Made by a program: the position numbers and the translations under genes. From NCBI GenBank assembly GCA_030038695.1, contig JASHSN010000062.1, positions 1 to 8,883 of the forward strand: DNA of 8,883 nucleotides, read 5' to 3'. The stretch's first letter is position 1; each line of letters starts with the position of its first letter. The stretch comes from Nitrososphaeraceae archaeon. Its GTDB lineage: Archaea; Thermoproteota; Nitrososphaeria; Nitrososphaerales; Nitrososphaeraceae. The notes below the pieces were generated by a model that had not been told where the DNA came from, searched no databases, and saw only the letters and a list, made by a program, of their open reading frames with translations. This document shows positions 1-5,291 of the stretch, in pieces.

Positions 1-1
1 A

Positions 2-628
2 TTGACTGCTGAACCACTAACGTTTGATAGTAGCAAACAACAGATAACCCCAAAACATATTATGGCAACAACCGGCTATCCAACATATTATTTTCAATGG
101 GCAGAAGTGGAGAAAGGAGTGTATGCGTGGGATGGAAGTTTGCTAAGCAATACTCCGTTAAGAGAAGTGATAGATGCTTCTCCTGTGAATGATAAAAGAA
201 TCTTTTTAGTTGAAAACTATCCAAAAAACACAGACAAACTACCAGACAATATATTTGAAGTACAACATAGAGCCAGAGATATCATGTTTAGTGACAAGAC
301 TCAGCACAATATCCAAATGGCCAAAGCAATAACGTACCAACTTAGATTTATTGATGAACTTTACCATGCAGTTGAAAATCGATTTGATATGCAAAATGAA
401 GAGGATAAAAAGAAGTTTGAAAAAATTCGAGCAAAATACAAGAAAATAGCAGAAGAGCACGGAGCAGAGATAAAAGCTGTGTATCATATAACCCGCGACG
501 AGCTATCTCCATCCCTTTACGAAAATGCAGATTTCTCAAGTAATACGATAAAGGATTCTATTAAGAATGGAGAATTGAAGACCAATGAAATACTACCGCT
601 TATCGGCTGGGAAAAGTGCGCACTATAA
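2..628 (+). CDS. Patatin-like phospholipase, C-terminal part (5' end outside window)
   Basis: This is the C-terminal half of a patatin-family lipid acyl hydrolase (RssA-like), an enzyme class that cleaves fatty acyl esters of membrane lipids with a Ser-Asp dyad. The stretch around residues 19-60 has the family pattern: KHIMATTGYPTYY, then YAWDGSLLSNTPLREVID, in which D44 of the WDG motif is the expected catalytic Asp. The nucleophile elbow (GxSxG) and oxyanion glycines would lie upstream and are not in the window. The frame is open to the left edge, so the TTG at position 2 is only the first possible start and the gene is surely longer. Residues about 130-160 are Lys/Glu-rich and probably helical or coiled coil. 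The protein ends at a TAA at 626-628. No gene follows closely downstream. Assignment to the patatin fold is confident; substrate and cellular role are unknown. Confidence 0.85.
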   Translation: MTAEPLTFDSSKQQITPKHIMATTGYPTYYFQWAEVEKGVYAWDGSLLSNTPLREVIDASPVNDKRIFLVENYPKNTDKLPDNIFEVQHRARDIMFSDKTQHNIQMAKAITYQLRFIDELYHAVENRFDMQNEEDKKKFEKIRAKYKKIAEEHGAEIKAVYHITRDELSPSLYENADFSSNTIKDSIKNGELKTNEILPLIGWEKCAL

Positions 629-779
629 TCACATGTGGTGCTGAGAAGTTCTGTAATAATAAGTATCTCTTGAAGAGAGGCAGCGGACCCGGAGACATCC
701 CCGTACCATTCGCAGCAAAAGCGGTCTCTCACTCTCCCAGATAGACACTCCGTATCTACCATTTTTTTTATTGGGCTAA

Positions 780-1070
780 CTGGAGCCATCAAAGTATATT
801 ATTGAAGATCCTTTGATCCATGAAATTGGTGCAGTGCTTACGGTTACGATAGACCTAATATGGCAGACCTAGCAGTTTGGGGTTCCGACTATCACTGCGG
901 CTAACGCGATTGCTTTCTTAGCGTATCCGGTTATGGGATTCGTCTCCTCCCAACCGTACTGGTGCCTGATATGTCACCATGATCATTTACTGACTTCAGT
1001 CCTTATACAGCGCAATGTCAGTATTTGTAATCCACTGTTCAGATTTGTCTGTTGTGACTACGCACATTAG
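780..1070 (+). pseudogene. Possible decayed hydrophobic-protein gene with in-frame amber stop
   Basis: One reading frame is open from 780 to a TAG at 870-872, then continues in the same frame to a TAG at 1068-1070. The first part reads like protein (SKYIIEDPLIHEIGAVLTV) and the second has a membrane-like stretch (AANAIAFLAYPVMGFVSS) followed by CLICHH. There is no start codon at the head of the frame. Other coding-like fragments occur just before it in another frame (about 650-718, reading GSGPGDIPVPFAAKAV). Together this suggests a gene broken by a stop and frameshifts, but the family is not recognised. Chance openness of a 96-codon stretch with one stop cannot be excluded. This is the only content I see between 629 and 1135. 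Confidence 0.27.
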
Positions 1071-1135
1071 TGACAAACTAGAGATAAACCCAAAATATCT
1101 GCGACAATAGCAAAGTATGAAAAATAAGAAACGGC

Positions 1136-1600
1136 TCATTTCACGACTAATATGGGACGTTTGATCTGACTTGCTACACGAGAAGTAGTAGATCCAAATA
1201 ATCGCTCTTTTAATTCTGATTTTCCGCCACCTATCACAATCAAATCAACGTTTTCACGATCACCATAATCTACAATCGTATCATCTATCTCAGTCGGACT
1301 GATAACCAAACCTGTCCTTAGTGGAATTCCATTTGCACTACTTTTCTCTTTGATAGTATTAAACCACCTTTGGGCATCCTCCTTGACCTTTTGCAATATC
1401 GGATCTCCAGTGGTTACTGTTTCAGTATCTGTAAGCCTATTACGGGTTTCATACAGCACGTCTTCAGTCCGTACTGCATGTATGGCAATAAGCTCGGCAT
1501 TTAGACCTTTAGTTATTGCTAACGCATAATCTGCTGCTTTCGCAGCTGATTCGGAGCCGTCTAATGCAACCAGTACTTTTGAGATTCGTGGTAATAGCAT
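1136..1600 (-). CDS. Universal stress protein (UspA family), single domain
   Basis: A 154-residue one-domain UspA-type cytoplasmic nucleotide-binding protein; such proteins are usually dimers with a role in stress survival. The first strand reads ISKVLVALDGSESA, with D14 at the position that contacts adenine in ATP-binding members. The last third reads DLIVIGGG, then KSELKERLFGSTTSRV and the final strand RPILVVK, which corresponds to the G-x2-G-x9-G-S/T phosphate-binding loop. Here the loop is one residue short: the family text is typically G-x-x-G-K and this protein has G124-G-G126-K, while G136-S137 are kept. ATP binding is therefore likely but not certain. Length is normal for the family. 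ATG at 1598-1600 sits seven codons before the first strand, as expected. The gene stands alone; flanking DNA on both sides holds no intact gene. Thaumarchaeota usually have many USP paralogues. Confidence 0.93.
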   Translation of the reverse strand: MLLPRISKVLVALDGSESAAKAADYALAITKGLNAELIAIHAVRTEDVLYETRNRLTDTETVTTGDPILQKVKEDAQRWFNTIKEKSSANGIPLRTGLVISPTEIDDTIVDYGDRENVDLIVIGGGKSELKERLFGSTTSRVASQIKRPILVVK

Positions 1601-1738
1601 GAAAGCCAGACTATATCAATAATAATGTAGAGTAGTATTTGAATGCTCTATTACGATACATCCTTAATCTACCAACAAAACAAGAAATAGTCCTTCACCT
1701 AGTGATTTTTCAGGCTACAAGGAGAAGTGCACCCTTGA

Positions 1739-1876
1739 GAAAAAACAACCGTCGCTAAGGAGATTTTTGAACACTATTTTCAACCTTATCATGATCTCGA
1801 TATTCCTTCAAAAATAGCAGATTGTGTATGGTACGATCATCTTCGCCAATTTCCGGAGATAAAGATATTTAGTTGA
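1739..1876 (+). pseudogene. Coding-like fragment without start (possible gene relic)
   Basis: Between TGA stops at 1736-1738 and 1874-1876 a 45-codon frame reads like genuine protein: KTTVAKEIFEHYFQPYHD, then LDIPSKIADCVWYDHLRQ and FPEIKIFS. It has no ATG, GTG or TTG start, and the sequence upstream is coding-like only in other frames (1680-1740). I infer a remnant of a gene that lost its 5' end or was frameshifted. The family is not recognised. Confidence 0.35.
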
Positions 1877-1897
1877 AATGACTCTCCTCTGACACCT

Positions 1898-1947
1898 GAA
1901 ACTATTGAAGTAATTTCTATATTGAAGTAATATAGAAACTATTGAAG
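1898..1947. repeat. Short direct repeats with embedded hairpin
   Basis: GAAACTATTGAAG occurs at 1898-1910 and again at 1935-1947, and ATTGAAGTAAT occurs at 1904-1914 and 1921-1931. Between them lies a perfect 9-bp inverted repeat, TTTCTATAT (1914-1922) and ATATAGAAA (1930-1938), with a 7-nt loop. The stem is AT-rich and is not followed by a T run, so a terminator role is not supported. It may simply be a local slippage duplication. It lies in a gene-free stretch. Confidence 0.6.
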
Positions 1948-2433
1948 AATATCTTATAATGATAGTTCCACAAAAGTAACCTAAATGAATGTATTATGAT
2001 TAGTCTCCAATTATTATTTTATCATCTTAATCATTCGATGCTGTTGTGCAGATGCGAAATATACATCAGGTCAACAACTGCTGCCTTCATGTAGTCATGT
2101 TGATATTACATGGTTTACCGCAGTATTTGTTGAATCTACCGTCATCCACAACAAGGCGGCCATTGCCGGCGGAGAATAATCCAGTTGATTCTGCTGCAAC
2201 AGATGCATGTATGGCTTGGCATAACAATTGAATCTTACTGTAGTAGCTGCGCAGGAACGTCGGCGATACCTATCGTGCTATTATAAGTAGTGAGCAAACC
2301 ATGCGTTTACGCGCCTATTGATCGAGGAAATTGTTGTATATCGAAAGACCTTCAGAGTGTACATATGTAGCCGTTTAATACGTGTGTTCAATGCCCGATA
2401 TTCATAGTCTATACTCACTAAGGCGTTTTTTCC
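1948..2433. other. Gene-free stretch with coding-like fragments
   Basis: No intact gene is supported here. A 61-codon plus frame starts at 2046 (ATG at 2052) and ends at 2231. The overlapping +1 frame (about 2000-2190) looks more protein-like: it runs through FIILIIRCCCADAKYTSG to HVDITWFTAVFVESTVIH and AAIAGGE, but has no usable start codon. The hydrophobic run followed by cysteines resembles the end of a signal or lipoprotein leader, so a decayed exported protein is possible. I cannot choose between the frames and assign neither. From 2232 to 2433 I see nothing further. Confidence 0.3.
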
Positions 2434-2694
2434 ATGATAGGGCGCACGGGTCCACGAACTGGCGGGTTTATCAGGCCAAGTGATTTTTTGCGTTATAGAT
2501 GTGACGAAGGGCCCAAAGGCTATGTGATAAATGTAAAACGCAAATTAGGAGATATTGAGGTACAAGAGAAAGCATGTAGCGGATCTATTACATTTCTAGA
2601 TAGCATTAGACTTTTTTCAATTCCGTTTGCACAAATTGACTCACATGAAGGTTATATTAGATGCAATAGCATCGTCGGATCATTACGAATATAA
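2434..2694 (+). CDS. Hypothetical protein, weak ORF
   Basis: An 86-codon ORF beginning with ATG at 2434 (MIGRTGPRTGGFIRPSDF) and ending at a TAA at 2692-2694. The middle is charged and strand-like (GYVINVKRKLGDIEVQEK) and there are two Cys but no metal motif or membrane segment. The last 50 bases overlap a second ORF in another frame (2645-2845) whose composition looks more protein-like. Either these are two small genes or one gene interrupted by a frameshift near 2640-2690. No recognised family. A weak TATA-like CTATAC lies at about 2409-2414. Confidence 0.3.
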   Translation: MIGRTGPRTGGFIRPSDFLRYRCDEGPKGYVINVKRKLGDIEVQEKACSGSITFLDSIRLFSIPFAQIDSHEGYIRCNSIVGSLRI

Positions 2695-2845
2695 TAAGTT
2701 GTCCTCTTTTACGTCATCCATAGAAACTTATCATGGAGATGGTTATGTAGAATTTCAATTTAGTGACACCGGTTATGAGGATGTCCAATTTGTGGGAGCA
2801 TTGCTGAAGACGGGCTTGTCAGAGTTAGACCATTATGACCTATAA
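2645..2845 (+). CDS. Hypothetical small acidic protein
   Basis: A 66-codon ORF from the ATG at 2645 (MKVILDAIASSDHYEYNKL) to the TAA at 2843-2845. It is acidic, with an aromatic, strand-like middle (GDGYVEFQFSDTGYEDVQFV) and a Leu-rich helical end (GALLKTGLSELDHYDL). A TTG start at 2627 would add six residues; ATG is preferred. It has no signal peptide, membrane segment or metal motif. It overlaps the end of the ORF 2434-2694 in another frame, so it could be the downstream half of a frameshifted gene. Not recognised; amino-acid composition is the main support. Confidence 0.4.
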   Translation: MKVILDAIASSDHYEYNKLSSFTSSIETYHGDGYVEFQFSDTGYEDVQFVGALLKTGLSELDHYDL

Positions 2846-2901
2846 AGGAAGAAAGCAAAAACATCATTAAATGATATATTTTCTAAATAGCCTGGACACG
2901 G

Positions 2902-3085
2902 TTTTCGACAGATTAGTTTCAACCTTTTCGACAGATCAGTGTGCAATGCGATACTCTTATTTTAAGCGCTGTTAGACGTTACTTACGGTTTTAAAGGTAT
3001 AGCATATTGGTCTCACCTATAAAATAATGTTGTCACGGGTATACAGGCACTCCTTATATTGTATATGACATGTTCGACAGATCAG
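2902..3085. repeat. Three copies of TTCGACAGATCAG motif
   Basis: The motif occurs as TTTTCGACAGATTAGT (2902-2917), TTTTCGACAGATCAGT (2925-2940) and TTCGACAGATCAG (3073-3085). The first two are 23 bp apart start to start, with 16 bp matching at 15 positions. The third, in the same orientation, lies about 146 bp downstream and shares 13 bp. The stretch holds no convincing gene. The spacing of the first pair is about two helical turns, so a protein-binding site is possible; irregular spacing of the third rules out a CRISPR array. Confidence 0.7.
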
Positions 3086-3237
3086 GAAGTTTCGTGGGTT
3101 CTTTCTCTTTCGTTAGGAACTCCTTGGGCGCGACGTTCCATTCTCGTTCGCAGACGATTTCATGTGGCTGCCTGGTCAATGCGAATCGATGAAATTACTT
3201 ACTGTATAATGTAATAGAAACAAAGCTCCTAATATTG
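3086..3237. other. GC-richer stretch with competing short frames
   Basis: This segment is less AT-rich than its surroundings and has two overlapping coding-like plus frames. One starts with an ATG at 3070 and runs 40 codons to 3192, beginning MFDRSGSFVGSFSFVRNS and including the third repeat copy. The other runs 30 codons without a start from 3117 to the TAA at 3207-3209, reading ELLGRDVPFSFADDF and then MWLPGQCESMKLLTV. The second looks more natural and may be a gene relic. I cannot decide and call no gene. Confidence 0.25.
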
Positions 3238-3248
3238 CTTTATAATAT
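3238..3248 (+). promoter_or_regulatory. TATA-like box for the 37-residue ORF
   Basis: The sequence CTTTATAATAT is centred about 35 nt upstream of the ATG at 3278. With archaeal TATA-to-start-site spacing this would place transcription start a few bases before the ATG, giving an almost leaderless mRNA. Position and sequence are seen; function is inferred. Confidence 0.4.
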
Positions 3249-3277
3249 TTTTATTTACACTTTCATGTTATTGAATA

Positions 3278-3391
3278 ATGAATTCGACGATAAGTACATC
3301 TTTCGGTATAGGAACAATTGTAGCAATAGCGTTACTGGCTACCTTATTGGAAAATGTGCTCGTACCAAGTATATTTTGTATATTATATTAG
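3278..3391 (+). CDS. Small single-helix membrane peptide (37 residues)
   Basis: A short ORF from ATG 3278 to TAG 3389-3391. The product starts with a polar Ser/Thr-rich end (MNSTISTS), then has a clean hydrophobic run, FGIGTIVAIALLATLL, and after ENVLVP a second apolar end (SIFCILY). That is one convincing transmembrane helix, perhaps with a re-entrant tail. Support comes from the hydrophobic pattern and from the TATA-like box at the right distance upstream. Its stop codon lies at the right arm of a 9-bp inverted repeat, and the C2H2-finger gene follows 22 bp later. No family is recognised. A competing frame (3235-3417) covers the same DNA but lacks protein-like character. Confidence 0.4.
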   Translation: MNSTISTSFGIGTIVAIALLATLLENVLVPSIFCILY

Positions 3392-3399
3392 TACGAGCA
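3357..3399 (+). other. 9-bp inverted repeat between two small genes
   Basis: TGCTCGTAC (3357-3365) and GTACGAGCA (3391-3399) are perfect inverted copies with a 25-nt AT-rich spacer, and are followed by a short T-rich run (TTATTTT). The repeat covers the end of the 37-residue ORF and stops 15 bp before the start of the zinc-finger gene. It could be an intergenic RNA hairpin, or an operator, since the TATA-like stretch for the next gene (about 3375-3390) lies inside the spacer. Confidence 0.5.
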
Positions 3400-3413
3400 T
3401 TATTTTGTCAGGA

Positions 3414-3692
3414 ATGAATAAAAATGAAATAGTGGGGATAGTTATGACAGATGAACCATCGTCTGAACCACATTCTGATGAAGAGTTGATTTTTGATGCT
3501 GTATGTATCAATTGTAACAAACGGTTTAAATCTATGCGAGGAATCAGTATGCACTTAAAAATGACGGCAGCTCGTCATGTTGTGAATTTTATAAACTATG
3601 GAAATTACGATAAGAAAACAGGGCTTAGGGAAATGAATCGTGCTGAATTGAATTTTAACTTCTCAGACAAGAGACGCCCCAACTCGCATTAA
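3414..3692 (+). CDS. Small C2H2-type zinc-finger protein
   Basis: A 92-residue protein with one classical-looking zinc finger: C31-I-N-C34, twelve residues with the typical F and hydrophobic positions (NKRFKSMRGISM), then H47 and H55. The motif is C-x2-C-x12-H-x7-H; the last gap is longer than the usual 3-5, so the second His ligand could be another residue. Ahead of the finger is an acidic segment (SEPHSDEELIFD); behind it is a basic, polar tail ending RRPNSH. Such single-finger small proteins are common in archaeal viruses, plasmids and thaumarchaeal genomes and are expected to bind DNA or protein. Start ATG 3414 is favoured because a TATA-like AT tract is centred about 29 nt upstream; ATG 3444 (MTDEPSS) would give 82 residues. 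The window's other zinc protein (6874-7095) shares the CINCN text but is a different fold type. Confidence 0.75.
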   Translation: MNKNEIVGIVMTDEPSSEPHSDEELIFDAVCINCNKRFKSMRGISMHLKMTAARHVVNFINYGNYDKKTGLREMNRAELNFNFSDKRRPNSH

Positions 3693-3720
3693 TTTATTAC
3701 AATCTCAAAAAAAGAGCTGC

Positions 3721-3813
3721 ATGAGTGAAAGAGTTAGCGAACTTCAACTAGGTATCGAAAAACGAAAACAAAAATTATTGTTTATGCAATTGTTGTTGTA
3801 CCGTGAGGAATAA
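3721..3813 (+). CDS. Possible 30-residue charged helical peptide
   Basis: A short ORF from ATG 3721 to TAA 3811-3813 starts 28 bp after the zinc-finger gene on the same strand. The product reads MSERVSELQLGIEKRKQKLL and then FMQLLLYREE, a strongly amphipathic helix with hydrophobic residues spaced 3-4 apart, so it could form a coiled coil or partner with the finger protein. An AG-rich stretch (AAAAAAAGAG) lies before the start. Too short for family assignment; it may also be a chance ORF. Confidence 0.35.
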   Translation: MSERVSELQLGIEKRKQKLLFMQLLLYREE

Positions 3814-3945
3814 CTTCCAAAATATTGCAGCAATATTAAATTCTGTCACAGACTTGATTGTTCGGATTAAGCTTTTACTTGTCCCTGAACATAATCTAAT
3901 ATAGATATTATGACTATAAATATCTACTAATCACGCATATAAGTA

Positions 3946-4012
3946 CAACAACTATTTTTTAGAAAAAGGAACGTAGTTCTGTTTATAACAGCTACTAATC
4001 TAATAGTTGTTG
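3946..4012. ncRNA. Candidate branched RNA structure
   Basis: CAACAACTATT (3946-3956) and AATAGTTGTTG (4002-4012) form a perfect 11-bp stem. The 45-nt interior contains two further hairpins in series: GAAC-GTA-GTTC (3969-3979), extendable by a G-T pair, and CTGTT-TAT-AACAG (3979-3991 region). The result is a 67-nt three-way junction shape between the small-gene cluster and the DUF2080-like gene, in DNA with no ORF. Strand is undetermined because the stems pair on either strand. No tRNA or known RNA family is recognised. It could alternatively be the end of a small mobile element. Confidence 0.35.
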
Positions 4013-4270
4013 CGTCAGTATCGACGTCGGCTATCGTACGGCTTACAAAGATAACTGGCAGATTCGGGATAATAGTAACCAGAATTGTATTATGATGTAT
4101 GCTTATGGACCGAATATTCTAGGCTCTGTTACGGTAGGTCCGACTATAACCAAGATCTTTGAATCCAAAGTGCATATCAGTTTAGCCAACGCTAACCAGA
4201 AGGTCTTATACAGTTCCAACTTTCAGAAACTTTCTAGCACAACTACCACAAAAGCTATATGCCCCTGTCA
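4013..4270. other. Open frame upstream of DUF2080-like gene, not called as gene
   Basis: From ATG 4092 a frame is open through and in phase with the gene at 4311-4466, which would give a 124-residue protein. The added 73 residues (MMYAYGPNILGSVTVGP and onward) are Ser/Thr/Asn-rich with no motif, and end in a TATA-derived run (YIFYIY). DUF2080-type proteins are short, and the TATA box lies inside this extension, so I treat it as non-coding. Confidence 0.4.
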
Positions 4271-4289
4271 ATATATATTTTATATATAT
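4271..4289 (+). promoter_or_regulatory. TATA-like promoter element
   Basis: An alternating AT tract (ATATATATTT followed by TATATATAT) is centred about 30 nt before the ATG at 4311, the right place for an archaeal TATA box feeding a leaderless transcript. It may also include the ATG at 4288, which opens an 8-codon leader frame (MNEETEIV) that ends in an ATGA overlap with the start of the next gene. Confidence 0.5.
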
Positions 4290-4310
4290 GAACGAGGAAA
4301 CAGAAATAGT

Positions 4311-4466
4311 ATGAAAACAAAGAGAGATATAATTAAAATCCAAGCGCTCGCATCTGAATTCGGTACTGGCTCTCACATCATTCTGCCTAGGTCCTGGAAA
4401 GGAAAGCGTGTCGTCTGCATGTTAAAGGCTGATTTTGATAAGATCAAGGGAGAAAAGAAAGAATGA
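4311..4466 (+). CDS. DUF2080-like transposon-associated small protein
   Basis: A 51-residue basic protein. Its centre, ASEFGTGSHIILPRSWKGKR followed by VVCMLK, matches the pattern of DUF2080 (small archaeal proteins described as transposon-encoded): a G-x-G turn, a short strand, LP-x-x-W-x-GK-x-V, and a final strand, which together resemble a swapped-hairpin/AbrB-like DNA-binding fold. Such genes often lie beside IS200/IS605-type transposases. None is visible here, so this may be a stranded remnant or an independently maintained copy. The ATG at 4311 is chosen because it overlaps the stop of a tiny leader frame (ATGA), follows the TATA box by 30 nt, and gives the usual family length. Its own stop overlaps the next start (ATGA at 4463-4466), implying translational coupling. 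Recognition rests on motif memory. Confidence 0.6.
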   Translation: MKTKRDIIKIQALASEFGTGSHIILPRSWKGKRVVCMLKADFDKIKGEKKE

Positions 4467-4561
4467 TAGTTGATTCAATGACAAATATGTTAGAACAAGA
4501 TGAAGGAAAAAATAGCGTAGAAAACCATACTATTGAAAAAATGCTCAGTAGTATAGTGTAA
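4463..4561 (+). CDS. Small acidic peptide coupled to DUF2080-like gene
   Basis: A 32-residue ORF starting at the ATG that overlaps the previous gene's TGA (ATGA), the classical arrangement for translational coupling in an operon. The product (MIVDSMTNMLEQDEGK, then NSVENHTIEKMLSSIV) is acidic and amphipathic, opposite in charge to the basic upstream protein, so a partner or antidote-like role is conceivable but only inferred. A further 18-codon ORF (4578-4634, MRNLKKILKELEKDISKI, preceded by TTGGAAG) follows 16 bp later and is very Lys-rich; after its TGA the frame still reads protein-like to about 4697, so a longer gene may be broken there. Confidence 0.4.
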   Translation: MIVDSMTNMLEQDEGKNSVENHTIEKMLSSIV

Positions 4562-4748
4562 ATAAGCATATTGGAAGATGCGCAATCTTAAAAAGATATT
4601 AAAAGAACTAGAAAAGGACATTTCGAAAATTTGAAGTCCAAAACATTTAGTTCACGGAAGATACTGTAATTTCAAAGGATTAACGTTTATGCTGTAAATG
4701 TTAAGCGGCTAGTTTTCAGTTGCTAAGCATGACAAAATAAACCACAGC

Positions 4749-5117
4749 ATGCTTGTCCCTGCCACTCAGCTATCAAATGGTTTGAAGGATACAAAAGCTG
4801 ATCACAATCTCATCTGTTTAATACTGTCATCCTCTAATAAAAGTAAGATCACGATTAGGAAATTTGTAGGAAGTGGATTCAAGATTCGATGTTCTTGCTG
4901 TAAAACCTTCAATATTGTCTACCCGCAATACCCGGACTATGTGCATCCGTTCTTGGAACCTTGGTTCCATAAAGACAGTGTTTCGCGATTAGCAATGTTC
5001 AAATGTATAGCTAGCGAACGGGGACCCGATATTACTGGGATAAACGTCACGCTTAATGACATAGTAAATAGAGATTTTAGCTACCCTGTGACCACTGAAG
5101 ATAACACCTGCACGTAA
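4749..5117 (+). CDS. Hypothetical protein with CxCC cluster
   Basis: A 122-residue ORF from ATG 4749 to TAA 5115-5117, not recognised. It has no signal peptide or transmembrane helix. Residues about 20-60 look like alternating strands (HNLICLILSS, KSKITIRKFVGSGFKIRC), followed by C-S-C-C-K (RCSCCKTFNIVYPQYPDY), which resembles half of a zinc ribbon without an obvious second Cys pair nearby; two other Cys lie further on (KCIASE and the final CT). The second half is aromatic and then polar, with an N-T-T/D-rich tail. Coding potential rests on length and balanced composition in AT-rich DNA. No clear promoter element is seen in the 190 bp upstream. It is the last gene of the small-gene run on this strand. 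Confidence 0.5.
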   Translation: MLVPATQLSNGLKDTKADHNLICLILSSSNKSKITIRKFVGSGFKIRCSCCKTFNIVYPQYPDYVHPFLEPWFHKDSVSRLAMFKCIASERGPDITGINVTLNDIVNRDFSYPVTTEDNTCT

Positions 5118-5225
5118 TTTGATGTTTGCTAACCTGTTCCGGCTTATCAGCTATTATGTCCGCATAAGCTAAATTGAGAAGGGATACAAAGTCTAATTAA
5201 CCAATACGCGGGTTTTCAGCGTTAT

Positions 5226-5237
5226 AGTTGATCAACT
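5226..5237. promoter_or_regulatory. 12-bp perfect palindrome AGTTGATCAACT
   Basis: AGTTGATCAACT is a perfect palindrome centred on GATC in an intergenic region between two convergent genes. It may be a dimeric regulator site or chance; there is no promoter next to it. Confidence 0.3.
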
Positions 5238-5254
5238 GCTGTAGCCTCCATTAG

Positions 5255-5275
5255 CCTCTTTTTTTAGTAGAGAGG
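5255..5275 (+). terminator. T7 tract with short flanking inverted repeat
   Basis: CCTCT and AGAGG flank a loop that includes most of a seven-T run (5259-5265). Archaeal transcription often ends at T-rich tracts without strong hairpins, so this could terminate plus-strand transcription from the 4749-5117 gene, about 140 nt after its stop. Weak evidence. Confidence 0.3.
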
Positions 5276-5291
5276 ACCACCTGAACTTTGC

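Noticed and set aside
239..539. Two minus-strand ORFs (Cys/Phe-rich) inside the patatin gene
   Set aside because: They are antisense shadows of a well-supported gene with low-complexity composition.
517..792. 91-codon minus-strand ORF reading into the intergenic region after the patatin gene
   Set aside because: Its last third is antisense to the patatin coding sequence, and the rest has no motif, no TATA box and competing plus-strand coding-like frames.
2902..3085. CRISPR array
   Set aside because: Repeat units are only 13-16 bp, with irregular spacing of 23 and about 148 bp and only three copies.
3060..3190. tRNA gene or tRNA-derived attachment site
   Set aside because: GTTCGAC resembles a T-loop, but no acceptor, D or anticodon stems can be built around it; no other tRNA was seen in the window by eye.
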